Below, piece by piece: positions 25,967 to 35,104 of a stretch of DNA of 64,000 bases. The notes below the pieces were generated by a model that did no database searches, was not told where the DNA came from, and saw only the letters and a list, made by a program, of their open reading frames with translations. Each line of letters begins with the position of its first letter. The stretch's first letter is position 1. Source of the stretch: an uncultured Enterobacteriaceae bacterium (GTDB taxonomy: Bacteria; Pseudomonadota; Gammaproteobacteria; Enterobacterales; Enterobacteriaceae); NCBI GenBank assembly GCA_936920625.1, contig CAKZHC010000016.1:105317-169316 (forward strand). Direction: 5' to 3'. Made by a program: the position numbers and the translations under genes.

Positions 25967-26689
25967 TTAGTTTTGCTGCCTTGTTGGTGCAATTTTAAGG
26001 TCTCGGACGCAGACAGATTGCGGTAATTCATAAGCAAATATTATGCTTTCAGCCACATCTTTTGCGGAAATGACACCACCAATACTCGCTTTCCATTCTG
26101 CATAATCCTGTTTCACAAAATCATCGCTAATATGGCTTACAAGTTCTGTTTCTGCCGCTCCGGGTGAAATGGTAATTACTCTGACATTGTCCGGAGCAAC
26201 TTCCCAGCGGACACTATCTGATAGTCCATGAACTGCAAACTTAGTTGCACAATAGGCGGCATGATACTGGTAACTTTTTTGACCGGCTAAAGAGGATATG
26301 TTGATTATCGTTCCCGTTTTCCTTTTCCTCATAGAGGGTAAAACTGCCTGCATACCGTTTATTACGCCTTTAATATTGGTATCAATCATCCTGTTCCATT
26401 CATCATAATTCTGAAATTCTAATTCTCCTAATAGCATAATACCTGCATTATTTATAATGCAGTCGGTCTCTCCGAACTGTGCTTCCGCCTGATGAATAGC
26501 ATGGAATACTTGCTCACGGCAGGTGACATCCACCTCAAAACAAAGAGAATTATCAAGACCCATAGCATGTAATCTGTCTATTCTGCGGGCCAGAAGAGCG
26601 AGAGAATAACCTTTATTACTCAATGTGCGGGCCAGCTCAGCGCCAAAACCAGAACTGGCACCAGTTATCACCACTAATTTATTTTTCAT
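25967..26689 (-). CDS. Short-chain dehydrogenase/reductase
   Basis: Classical SDR oxidoreductase of 240 residues. The cofactor motif TGASSGFG is at 9-16, and the arginines ARRIDRL after beta-2 suggest an NADP preference. NNAG is at 80-83, with the catalytic tetrad N105, S132 or S133, Y146 and K150 (YCATK). Substrate unknown; overall it resembles broad SDRs acting on small hydroxy or keto compounds. It overlaps the end of the upstream oxygenase gene as ATGA, so the two are translated together and probably act in one pathway. It is absent from this place in E. coli. The family call is firm, the function open. Confidence 0.9.
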   Translation of the reverse strand: MKNKLVVITGASSGFGAELARTLSNKGYSLALLARRIDRLHAMGLDNSLCFEVDVTCREQVFHAIHQAEAQFGETDCIINNAGIMLLGELEFQNYDEWNRMIDTNIKGVINGMQAVLPSMRKRKTGTIINISSLAGQKSYQYHAAYCATKFAVHGLSDSVRWEVAPDNVRVITISPGAAETELVSHISDDFVKQDYAEWKASIGGVISAKDVAESIIFAYELPQSVCVRDLKIAPTRQQN

Positions 26690-27693
26690 ATTGAATTACA
26701 CCATTTGCTATAGAATTTTTTGGCCACATCAGGATGAGAACGGAGTCTGCCTTTCATATAATTCAGGCCAACATCTCTGAGCAGAGGGTTATCTGGATCG
26801 GTTTTTATCAATGAACCACCTGAAGTGAGTTCTTTTGGTAAATCAAATACTGGAACGACAGAATCGAGGCTGGCTCCTAAAAACCAGGCAATGGAAAGTC
26901 TGTCACTCTGTTCATTCAGAGATAAAACTCGATGGACCGTTGCTTTAAGGTAACCATTAGTTGCAAGCTCTAGCAGTTCTCCAAGATTAACAACAAACGT
27001 ATTATCAATCGGTAACACATCTATCCATCGATTGTCGTTAGTTTCAACTTGTAAGCCTCTGTTGTTGTCCTGCAGTATTAATGTCAGGAGCCCGGAGTCT
27101 TTATGGGCGCCAACACCCTGAGTGACTGACGCCGATTCACTGTGAGGGTATTTAATTAATTTGATGTGCTCATTTGGTGTTGTGCCATAAATTTCATCAA
27201 ATGATGTTTCGGGTAATCCCAGACCTGTGGCTAATGCTCTGAGTAATTTTAGCGATATTTTTGTTAATATATCATTGTAAGTCAGTAGTACATTTTTTAG
27301 CTCTGGCAAAGATTCTGGCCATTGGTTATATCCATGCAGCCCTAACCAGACAGGATCATCATCAGCCAGATTATGTGGCGCACGTTCTGCGCCTATATCA
27401 AACTGTTCTCTCCAGTCTGCTTTTCCGTTCGTCCTTTCATTACCCGCTCTGTTATATCCCCTGAAGTGGGGAGAGTTGATCATTGCAATCGAAAGTTTTT
27501 CTTTTTCAGGTAACAAAAAAAACTGCCTGGCTAGTGTGTGTACTTTTGCCAAAAATTCAGACGATACACTATGTTCACTAAGATAAAAAAAACCAACATC
27601 GTGAGCCGCTTTCTTTAGTGAACCGATAAATTCGTTTCTCTGATCAGGATCGCCATCTAACATAGATAACTTCAATACAGGTATGGTTGTCAT
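26686..27693 (-). CDS. 2-oxoglutarate/Fe(II)-dependent oxygenase, isopenicillin N synthase-like
   Basis: Non-haem iron oxygenase of 335 residues. An N-terminal DIOX_N-type domain spans roughly 4-105 (HDVGFFYLSEH), and the double-stranded beta-helix core carries the iron triad H197-x-D199 and H254. The 2-oxoglutarate-anchoring R265-x-S267 (DRLSIAW) is present, so it is more likely a 2-oxoglutarate-using enzyme than a true isopenicillin N synthase. The substrate cannot be told; relatives act on amino acids, plant hormones, flavonoids and peptides. The ribosome-binding site GGAGG lies 6 bases before the ATG. First gene of a two-gene operon with the SDR, between cra and mraZ. Probably acquired. 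Confidence 0.9.
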   Translation of the reverse strand: MTTIPVLKLSMLDGDPDQRNEFIGSLKKAAHDVGFFYLSEHSVSSEFLAKVHTLARQFFLLPEKEKLSIAMINSPHFRGYNRAGNERTNGKADWREQFDIGAERAPHNLADDDPVWLGLHGYNQWPESLPELKNVLLTYNDILTKISLKLLRALATGLGLPETSFDEIYGTTPNEHIKLIKYPHSESASVTQGVGAHKDSGLLTLILQDNNRGLQVETNDNRWIDVLPIDNTFVVNLGELLELATNGYLKATVHRVLSLNEQSDRLSIAWFLGASLDSVVPVFDLPKELTSGGSLIKTDPDNPLLRDVGLNYMKGRLRSHPDVAKKFYSKWCNSI

Positions 27694-28680
27694 TTTAAAC
27701 CTCCGGGTATAACTTTTTAGTTTTCACGTCATTGTCTAAGATTGTAGACTTAGCATGCTGTTCTCCTCACGGCCATTCAGCAGCTTATCTTGAATTAGTC
27801 GTCATACTCGCGGAACGCACGGATTTCTGACCTGTGCTCGGATAAGCCTGTGTCTGGGTTCTTAAGTACGGTGTCTCACCAGTCATCAGATTCATCTCCT
27901 GTGACAGCAGGCAAAGGACATTACTAAGCATACAGCAAACGATTCAGTACATTTAGCAACATCTGACACCCCCAGCATATCTTAGCGCATTTAGCATTAT
28001 AACCGGCTGTTATATGGCGAATGGACTGCTTGTTTTATAGTGGCACTATAAGCCTGCTTGTTAATAACGCTAAAAACTGACTTATCCTCTACAGGTACGC
28101 TAATCTGTAAAGGCTTCTATTTGTCTTGATGCAGTAGGCATGATTTCGATGATGTCACCGAGTTGCTAGTCTGAGGCGAAAGCTTTCAGTAAAGCCACTC
28201 ACCAGAGCTCGGATGTTAGAGAATATTGGGCCCGTAATTCTGGATGATGCAACTATCATTTATTACTGATGATTACAGGTCCATGTAAAACCAGAATTGG
28301 CGGCTGTAAAAAAGGGGATGAAAAGTAAGTTTGATTGTTTTCATAAAGCAGGCTGAAAATACCTGGGTAATTAAAAATCCTCTGTCGGTTATTCTGATCG
28401 TTACTACGAATATTGTTGACTACGGTAATTGCAATTATTGACATCATCAGATTAAAACACGTACTCAATATTAAGAATTACCTCAAAATTAAATTATACC
28501 ATCTGAATTAATATGCAATGTTACTAAGTTGTCTTGCCACATTTGAAAATAGTATTCAACACTATTTTAGAAAAATTACAATATTATTCATTGAGTTAAT
28601 TATTTTTTTTATTTGCTGAAACTTTTTGTCCTGTTGATGATTCATTGTATCTTCAGAAATATTCTTCTCTGACACATGGT
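27694..28680. other. Long AT-rich spacer between oxygenase operon and mraZ promoter
   Basis: Almost 1 kb with no gene I can support. The promoter of the oxygenase operon should lie near 27700-27780. A 70-codon minus-strand frame (28256-28468) has no ribosome-binding site or family features and is probably chance. The stretch 28470-28660 is strongly AT-rich. I looked for transposase fragments, tRNA-like arms and integrase sites and saw none. It may be decayed DNA from an insertion. Confidence 0.5.
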
Positions 28681-28686
28681 ATTAAC

Positions 28687-28747
28687 TTGACAATGTTTTG
28701 CTCTGCTCCTTAAACTCTGAAGTGGGAATATGTGGGGAAATGTGGTA
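28687..28747 (+). promoter_or_regulatory. dcw cluster promoter (Pmra) with MraZ boxes
   Basis: TTGACA at 28687-28692 and a TTAAAC/TAAACT -10 about 17-18 bases on, as in the E. coli mra promoter. Directly downstream are three direct repeats with 10-base period: TGGGA (28723), TGGGG (28733) and TGGTA (28743). MraZ represses its own promoter by binding TGGG repeats separated by 5 bases. The third repeat has lost its third G. This promoter should drive the first genes of the division and cell-wall cluster. Confidence 0.88.
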
Positions 28748-28776
28748 AAAAAAGGCAATAGCGGAGTGAGACTGAC

Positions 28777-29235
28777 ATGTTTCGAGGAGCAACGTTAGTC
28801 AACCTCGACGGCAAAGGGCGGCTGGCAATACCTATACGCTACCGTGATTTGCTGATTGGGGAATCTCAAGGTCAAATGGTCCTGACTATTGATCTCCATC
28901 AGCCTTGCTTACTGCTTTATACCCTGCCTGAATGGGAAGTTATCGAACAAAAACTATCACGCTTATCGAGCATGAATCCTGCTGAGCGGCGTGTGCAGCG
29001 CTTGTTACTTGGGCATGCCAGTGAATGCCAGATGGATAACGCGGGCCGTTTGCTGCTGGCTGGTACTTTACGTCAGCATGCAGGTCTGACGAAAGAAGTG
29101 ATGCTGGTCGGACAGTTCAATAAATTTGAACTATGGGATGAGCAGATTTGGTATCGACAGATTAAGGAAGACATCGATGCTGAACAGTCGGCGCAAACAT
29201 CATTATCAGAACGCTTACAGGATTTGTCTCTTTAA
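28777..29235 (+). CDS. mraZ: Transcriptional regulator MraZ
   Basis: AbrB/SpoVT-fold DNA-binding protein that represses the dcw promoter. 152 residues, equal to E. coli. Two tandem MraZ domains: residues 1-50 (FRGATLVNLDGKGRLAIP) and 77-123 (GHASECQMDNAGRLLLAG). The ring-forming family keeps its own operator just upstream. It is the first gene of the cluster, 2 bases before rsmH. Confidence 0.96.
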   Translation: MFRGATLVNLDGKGRLAIPIRYRDLLIGESQGQMVLTIDLHQPCLLLYTLPEWEVIEQKLSRLSSMNPAERRVQRLLLGHASECQMDNAGRLLLAGTLRQHAGLTKEVMLVGQFNKFELWDEQIWYRQIKEDIDAEQSAQTSLSERLQDLSL

Positions 29236-29237
29236 TC

Positions 29238-30176
29238 ATGACAGATATGTTTAAGCATAAAACGGTGCTACTGGACGAAGCCGTGAAGGGACTCAACATT
29301 CAACCCAACGGCACTTACGTCGATGGTACCTTTGGACGCGGTGGCCATTCACGACTCATCCTCTCACAGTTAGAGGAAAGGGGGCGTCTTATTGCCATTG
29401 ACTGCGATCCACAGGCAGTAGCTATAGCAAAAACAATTATTGATCCGCGAGTTACGGTGATCCATGGCCCCTTTTCGGCGCTTGCAGACTATATCGCTTT
29501 GCGCGAGCTTACAGGAAAAGTTAACGGCATCTTGCTCGATCTCGGCGTGTCCTCGCCGCAGCTTGATGACGCACAACGAGGTTTTTCCTTTATGCGTGAT
29601 GGCCCACTCGATATGCGAATGGACCCCGGCAGGGGAAAATCTGCATCAGAATGGTTACGGCTTGCACCGGAAAAAGAGATTGCTTTTGTGCTCAAAACCT
29701 TTGGCGAGGAGCGGTTTGCGAAACGTATCGCCCGCGCCATAGTGGCACGTAACAAGGTAAAGCCTGTTGTTCGTACCCATGATCTGGCTGAAATTATTGT
29801 GAACGCCATGCCGGTGAAAGACAAGTTTAAACACCCGGCCACACGCAGTTTTCAGGCGATTCGCATCTGGGTTAACAACGAGCTGGAGGAAATTGACAAC
29901 GTATTAAAAGCTGCTCTCAAAGTGCTTGCACCCGGTGGGCGACTCTCTGTCATCAGCTTTCATTCATTAGAAGACAGAATAGTTAAGCGTTTTATCCGAG
30001 AACATAGTCGCGGTCCACAGGTGCCAGCGGGGATGCCGCTTACCGAAGAACAACTTAAAAGCCGGGGAGGCTGGCTGTTGAAAAGCCTTGGCAAAATGGT
30101 GCCGGGAGAGGAAGAAGTGGCTGCAAATATGCGGGCACGCAGTTCAGTACTGCGTATCGCTGAGAGGAGTGCCTGA
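29238..30176 (+). CDS. rsmH: 16S rRNA m4C1402 methyltransferase RsmH (MraW)
   Basis: N4-methylates C1402 of 16S rRNA. 312 residues (E. coli 313). The SAM-binding loop is TFGRGGHS at about 31-38, and the motif GILLDLGVSSPQLD follows near 95. The C-terminal signature FHSLEDRIVKRF is present. Its stop overlaps the ftsL start by one base (TGATG). No anomalies. Confidence 0.97.
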   Translation: MTDMFKHKTVLLDEAVKGLNIQPNGTYVDGTFGRGGHSRLILSQLEERGRLIAIDCDPQAVAIAKTIIDPRVTVIHGPFSALADYIALRELTGKVNGILLDLGVSSPQLDDAQRGFSFMRDGPLDMRMDPGRGKSASEWLRLAPEKEIAFVLKTFGEERFAKRIARAIVARNKVKPVVRTHDLAEIIVNAMPVKDKFKHPATRSFQAIRIWVNNELEEIDNVLKAALKVLAPGGRLSVISFHSLEDRIVKRFIREHSRGPQVPAGMPLTEEQLKSRGGWLLKSLGKMVPGEEEVAANMRARSSVLRIAERSA

Positions 30177-30496
30177 TGACAGGCAATGAGCGTAACAGTT
30201 TGCCGCAGGTTATAGGTAGCGATCTGATACGCCATATGCTGATGCCATTGCTGTTATTGCTGGCTGTAATGTGTACCGCGTTACTGGTAGTTACTATCAC
30301 CCATAAAACGCGTCTACTGATAGCACAGCGGGAAAAACTGATACTGGAACGGAATGCGCTGGATATTGAATGGCGCAACCTCATTCTCGAAGAGAATGCA
30401 CTGGGAGATCACAGCCGGGTTGAACGTATTGCGATGGATAAACTGCATATGCACTATGTCAATCCTTCGCAGGATAATGTTGTTGTGAAGCAATGA
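30176..30496 (+). CDS. ftsL: Cell division protein FtsL
   Basis: Bitopic inner-membrane protein that forms the FtsQLB complex and signals to FtsWI. 106 residues, shorter than E. coli (121) at the N-terminus. One transmembrane segment covers about residues 22-42 (MLMPLLLLLAVMCTALLVV). A periplasmic leucine-zipper coiled coil follows (KTRLLIAQREKLILERNALD). GAGGAG precedes the ATG, and the gene overlaps rsmH by one base. Position between rsmH and ftsI is the universal one. Confidence 0.95.
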   Translation: MTGNERNSLPQVIGSDLIRHMLMPLLLLLAVMCTALLVVTITHKTRLLIAQREKLILERNALDIEWRNLILEENALGDHSRVERIAMDKLHMHYVNPSQDNVVVKQ

Positions 30497-30511
30497 GGAA
30501 TCCAGGATTCG

Positions 30512-32275
30512 ATGAGAGCTGCAAACAGTACTCTGAGAAAAAGAAAACAGGAACAGCAGGCCGGCTTTTTTAGCTGGCGATTTGTGTTGCTGTGCTCAGG
30601 AATGGCAGTCGCGCTAGTGGGATTACTAATGCGTGTCGCTTGGCTGCAAATTATTAACCCCGACAAACTAGTACGCGAGGGGGATATGCGCTCACTGCGG
30701 GTGCAATTGATTCCAACTGCGCGGGGGATGATAAGTGACAGAGATGGACGTCCTCTGGCGGTTAGTGTACCCGTTAATGCTATCTGGCTCGATCCAAAAA
30801 CCCTGAAGGAACACGGTGGCGTTACCCATGATATGCGCTGGAAAGCGCTTTCTGATGTACTTTCTATACCCCTTGAACAAATTGTCAGCAAAGTCAACGG
30901 AAATCCGGACAGCCGGTTTGTCTATCTGGCGCGCCAGGTTAATCCGGCGGTTGCCGACTATATTAAAAAGCTTAATCTGCCGGGTCTCTTCCTGCGTGAA
31001 GAGTCGCGTCGCTACTATCCAGCAGGCCAGGCTACCTCGCAGCTTATCGGTTTTACCAACATCGATGGATTGGGTATTGAGGGGTTGGAGAAGAGTTTTG
31101 ACAAATGGCTTACTGGCCAGCCTGGCGAGCGCATAGTGCGTAAAGATCGTTTTGGTCATGTTATTGAGGATATCTCCTCAACAGACAGTCAGGCTGCTCA
31201 CAATCTGGTGCTGAGTATCGATGAGCGACTACAGGCCCTGGTGTATCGTGAGCTTAATAATGCGGTGGCATTTAATAAAGCAGAGTCGGGTTCTGCCGTG
31301 CTGGTGGATGTCAACACCGGCGAAATTCTGGCGATGGTAAACAGCCCGGCTTATAACCCCAACAATCTGGCTAACACGCCTAAAGATGTCATGCGCAATC
31401 GCGCCATCACTGATGTGTTTGAGCCGGGTTCAACAGTGAAGCCAATGGTGGTTATGACCGCGTTGCAGCGTGGATTTGTCCGGGATAACAGCGTACTGAT
31501 AACCACGCCTTACCGTATTAATGGGCATGAAATTAAGGACGTAGCACGCTACAACGAACTCTCCCTTACCGGAGTATTACAGAAGTCGAGTAACGTCGGG
31601 GTATCACGCCTGGCGTTAGCGATGCCACCCCAGGCGCTCGTAGATACCTATTCGCGCTTTGGGTTGGGCAGAGCGACCAATTTAGGGTTGGTCGGAGAGA
31701 GCAGTGGCTTTTTACCTCAAAAAAAACGGTGGTCTGACATAGAGAGGGCCACCTTCTCTTTTGGTTACGGGCTGATGGTAACGCCGTTACAGTTAGCGCG
31801 AGTCTATGCGACAATTGGCAGTTTTGGCATTTATCGCCCGCTTTCTATCACCAAAGTTGATCCGCCCGTTGTTGGGCAGCGCATTTTCCCCAAATCACTG
31901 GTCAAAAGCGTGGTTCATATGATGGAAAGTGTTGCTCTTCCTGGCGGTGGTGGAGTCAAAGCAGCTATCAGAGGGTATCGAATTGCTATCAAAACAGGTA
32001 CAGCTAAAAAAGTCGGGCCAGATGGGCACTATATCGATAAATACATTGCTTATACCGCGGGTGTAGCACCAGCCAGCCAGCCCCGTTTCGCTCTGGTAGT
32101 TGTTATTAATGATCCCAAGGCGGGTAAATACTACGGCGGTGCGGTTTCAGCGCCGATATTTGGGGCCATCATGGGGAGGGTTTTGCGCACCATGAATGTT
32201 GAGCCTGATGCCCTTCAGCCAGGTGATAACGAAATAGTCATTAACAGAAAAGAGGAATCAGGTGACAGATCGTAA
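30512..32275 (+). CDS. ftsI: Septal peptidoglycan transpeptidase FtsI (PBP3)
   Basis: Class B penicillin-binding protein that cross-links septal peptidoglycan together with FtsW. 587 residues (E. coli 588). One N-terminal transmembrane helix lies near residues 24-44, then the pedestal domain. The transpeptidase domain has active-site S307 in STVK, a number identical to E. coli, then SSN and KTGT. All catalytic motifs are intact. It overlaps murE by 14 bases. Confidence 0.97.
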   Translation: MRAANSTLRKRKQEQQAGFFSWRFVLLCSGMAVALVGLLMRVAWLQIINPDKLVREGDMRSLRVQLIPTARGMISDRDGRPLAVSVPVNAIWLDPKTLKEHGGVTHDMRWKALSDVLSIPLEQIVSKVNGNPDSRFVYLARQVNPAVADYIKKLNLPGLFLREESRRYYPAGQATSQLIGFTNIDGLGIEGLEKSFDKWLTGQPGERIVRKDRFGHVIEDISSTDSQAAHNLVLSIDERLQALVYRELNNAVAFNKAESGSAVLVDVNTGEILAMVNSPAYNPNNLANTPKDVMRNRAITDVFEPGSTVKPMVVMTALQRGFVRDNSVLITTPYRINGHEIKDVARYNELSLTGVLQKSSNVGVSRLALAMPPQALVDTYSRFGLGRATNLGLVGESSGFLPQKKRWSDIERATFSFGYGLMVTPLQLARVYATIGSFGIYRPLSITKVDPPVVGQRIFPKSLVKSVVHMMESVALPGGGGVKAAIRGYRIAIKTGTAKKVGPDGHYIDKYIAYTAGVAPASQPRFALVVVINDPKAGKYYGGAVSAPIFGAIMGRVLRTMNVEPDALQPGDNEIVINRKEESGDRS

Positions 32276-33749
32276 TTTGCGTTCACTGCTTGCTCCCTGG
32301 GTGCCAGATGCGCCAGAGCGAGCGCTTAGAGAGATGACGCTGGACAGCCGTATAGCGGCGGCTGGTGATCTGTTTATTGCTGTAAAAGGCCATACGTCAG
32401 ATGGACGCCGCTTTATTCCTCAGGCTATTGCGCAGGGTGTAGCTGCTGTTATCGCGCAGGCAGAAGACTCAGATCAGGACGGCCAGGTGCGTGAGATGCA
32501 TGGTGTCCCAGTCGTTTATCTGGCGCAGCTTCCACAGCGTCTCTCAATGTTAGCGGGGCGATACTATGGCAATCCGGCTGAAAAACTGAAACTTATAGGC
32601 GTTACCGGCACTAACGGTAAAACGACAACAACGCAACTGATGGCTCAGTGGGTTGTGCGGTTGGGAGAGCGAGGAGCAGTGATGGGTACTCTGGGCCACG
32701 GTTTAGTGGGTAACCTGACCCCGTCAGGCAATACTACTAATTCAGCTGTTGAGATCCAGCAGATACTCGCTGCTTTAGTTGCAGGCGGCGCGACGCTTGC
32801 CGCTATTGAAGTCTCGTCACATGGTTTGGTGCAGCATCGGGTTGCTGCTTTACCTTTTGCGGCGGCAGTGTTTACCAATCTAAGTCATGATCACCTCGAT
32901 TATCATGGTGATATGGAACACTACCAGGCAGCAAAATGGACGCTGTTCTCTGAACATCAGGTTGGGCAAGCCATTATCAATGCAGATGATGAGGTTGGCC
33001 GCGCCTGGCTGCACAATCTGCCGGATGCCATCGCTGTCTCCATGACAACCAGTTTGCCAGCACAGCACAGAGGTCGCTGGCTCTCAGCAACCCGAATTAA
33101 TTATGGCAACAGTGGTGTGGATATTGTCTTTGACTCCAGTTGGGGAGCGGGGGAGATCAACAGCGTTTTAATGGGGGCGTTCAACGTCAGTAATCTGTTA
33201 CTGGCACTTGCAACATTGTTGGCACTGGGCTATCCACTTGATCAGCTGCTCAACACCAGTCATCAACTGCGCCCGGTACCCGGTCGTATGGAAGTATTCG
33301 CTGCTGCGGATAAACCCACTGTAGTGGTTGATTATGCTCATACACCTGACGCGCTTGAAAAAGCATTAGAAGCGTTGCGTCTCCACTGCTCCGGTAAACT
33401 CTGGTGTGTGTTTGGTTGTGGTGGTGATCGTGATAAAAGCAAACGGCCGCTGATGGGCGCCATTGCCGAGCAGCTGGCCGATGTTGTTGTTGTTACCAAC
33501 GATAACCCGCGTAACGAAGATCCAGCTGCTATTGTGGAAGATATTCGGGCTGGACTGCTTGACCCGGGCCGGGTGAATATCATTCCTGAGCGCGCCGCTG
33601 CGGTCACAAATAGCATTATGCAGGCCGGAGAAGACGATATTGTGCTGATTGCCGGTAAAGGTCACGAAGATTACCAAATCATTGGCCATCGTCGCCTCGA
33701 TTACTCTGATCGCGCTACAGTCGCGCGCCTGATGGGGGTGACGACATGA
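32262..33749 (+). CDS. murE: UDP-MurNAc-L-Ala-D-Glu:meso-diaminopimelate ligase
   Basis: Adds meso-diaminopimelate to the peptidoglycan precursor in the cytoplasm. 495 residues, as in E. coli. The ATP loop GVTGTNGKTTTTQ is near 112-122. DNPRNEDP, the signature of DAP-specific ligases, is present. The start is GTG, 10 bases from GAGGAA, and lies inside ftsI. It overlaps murF by 4 bases. Confidence 0.97.
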   Translation: MTDRNLRSLLAPWVPDAPERALREMTLDSRIAAAGDLFIAVKGHTSDGRRFIPQAIAQGVAAVIAQAEDSDQDGQVREMHGVPVVYLAQLPQRLSMLAGRYYGNPAEKLKLIGVTGTNGKTTTTQLMAQWVVRLGERGAVMGTLGHGLVGNLTPSGNTTNSAVEIQQILAALVAGGATLAAIEVSSHGLVQHRVAALPFAAAVFTNLSHDHLDYHGDMEHYQAAKWTLFSEHQVGQAIINADDEVGRAWLHNLPDAIAVSMTTSLPAQHRGRWLSATRINYGNSGVDIVFDSSWGAGEINSVLMGAFNVSNLLLALATLLALGYPLDQLLNTSHQLRPVPGRMEVFAAADKPTVVVDYAHTPDALEKALEALRLHCSGKLWCVFGCGGDRDKSKRPLMGAIAEQLADVVVVTNDNPRNEDPAAIVEDIRAGLLDPGRVNIIPERAAAVTNSIMQAGEDDIVLIAGKGHEDYQIIGHRRLDYSDRATVARLMGVTT

Positions 33750-35104
33750 TAATGCTGACGCTCTCACAGCTTGCGCAGATCACAAATGGCCAGTTAGTGG
33801 GCAGTGATCTCACTATCAATGCGGTGACTACAAATAGTCGCAGCATAGAAGCTGGCGCACTATTCATCGCGCTCAAGGGGGAGCGTTTTGATGCTCATGC
33901 TTTTGCTGGCGAGGCGATAGAGGCAGGTGCGGGCGCCTTGCTGGTCAGCCGCCAGCTTAGCTTTGCAATTCCACAAGTTATTGTTGCGGATACCCGTCTG
34001 GCTCTGGCCCAGCTGGCCGCCTGGGTTCGGGGGCAGTGCCCGGCCAGAGTCGTTGCGCTGACGGGTTCCTCCGGTAAAACTTCAGTGAAAGAGATGACCG
34101 CAGCCATTCTTGCCCGTTGTGGTGAGACGTTGCATACCGCTGGCAATTTTAATAACGACATTGGTGTGCCTTTAACACTGCTGCGTCTGGATCAGCGCTA
34201 TCAGTATGCTGTTATAGAACTGGGGGCTAACCATCCGGGGGAAATTGCAAGGACTACGGAACTGACGCATCCTGAAACTGCGCTGGTGAACAATCTGACG
34301 TCATCACACCTGGAAGGTTTTGGATCGCTTGCCGGGGTGGCAAAAGCGAAAGGTGAAATTTTTGCCGGTCTGCCGCTGGGCGGCACAGCTATCCTCAATG
34401 CTGACAGCAATGACTGGCCCCACTGGCAGAACGACCTGCACAGTAAACGAGTCTGGCGTTTTTCGGTATCTCATCATCCAGACAGCGACTTCTACGCCAG
34501 TAATGTAAAACAGCACTGCACTGGAACAACTTTCACTCTGCATACGCCAGCGGGCCATACCGACGTGTCACTGCCACTGCCGGGCAGACATAATATTGCC
34601 AATGCTCTGGCCGCCGCCGCACTGGCGCTCTCTGTAGAGGCTCCACTCAGCGCGATCGCTGAGGGGTTACAGGGGTTAACCGGAGTTCCGGGGAGACTGT
34701 TTCCGATTACACTCGGCACCGGTAAATTGCTCCTCGATGACAGCTATAACGCTAATGTGGGCTCAATGATAGCAGCAGCTCAGGTGCTGGCGGCTATGCC
34801 AGGCTATCGCGTGATGATTGCAGGAGATATGGCGGAGCTGGGCACTAAGGCAGAAGCCTGCCACCGTGAAGTGGGAGAGGCTATTCATCAGGCCGGGATA
34901 GATAAAGTACTGAGCACCGGCAGACTGAGCAGTATTATCAGCGACATCAGTGGAGGAGAGCACTTCAGCGATAAAAATATGCTGGCTAAAAGGGCGCAGT
35001 CCTTAATTATGGAGCATCCAGTGGTGACCCTTTTGGTAAAAGGTTCGCGCAGTATGGCGATGGAACAGGTGGTCTTATATCTACGGGAGAATGCAACATG
35101 TTAG
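33746..35104 (+). CDS. murF: UDP-MurNAc-tripeptide:D-Ala-D-Ala ligase
   Basis: Attaches D-alanyl-D-alanine to complete the UDP-MurNAc-pentapeptide. 452 residues, as in E. coli. The ATP loop TGSSGKTSVKEM starts near 106. The middle-domain signatures NFNNDIGVPLTLL and ELGANHPGEI are kept, and the C-terminal domain contains LLDDSYNAN. It overlaps murE upstream (ATGA) and mraY downstream by 7 bases. Confidence 0.97.
   Translation: MIMLTLSQLAQITNGQLVGSDLTINAVTTNSRSIEAGALFIALKGERFDAHAFAGEAIEAGAGALLVSRQLSFAIPQVIVADTRLALAQLAAWVRGQCPARVVALTGSSGKTSVKEMTAAILARCGETLHTAGNFNNDIGVPLTLLRLDQRYQYAVIELGANHPGEIARTTELTHPETALVNNLTSSHLEGFGSLAGVAKAKGEIFAGLPLGGTAILNADSNDWPHWQNDLHSKRVWRFSVSHHPDSDFYASNVKQHCTGTTFTLHTPAGHTDVSLPLPGRHNIANALAAAALALSVEAPLSAIAEGLQGLTGVPGRLFPITLGTGKLLLDDSYNANVGSMIAAAQVLAAMPGYRVMIAGDMAELGTKAEACHREVGEAIHQAGIDKVLSTGRLSSIISDISGGEHFSDKNMLAKRAQSLIMEHPVVTLLVKGSRSMAMEQVVLYLRENATC

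Noticed and set aside
28256..28468. 70-codon minus-strand ORF upstream of mraZ
   Set aside because: No ribosome-binding site, AT-driven composition and no family resemblance; likely chance in AT-rich DNA.
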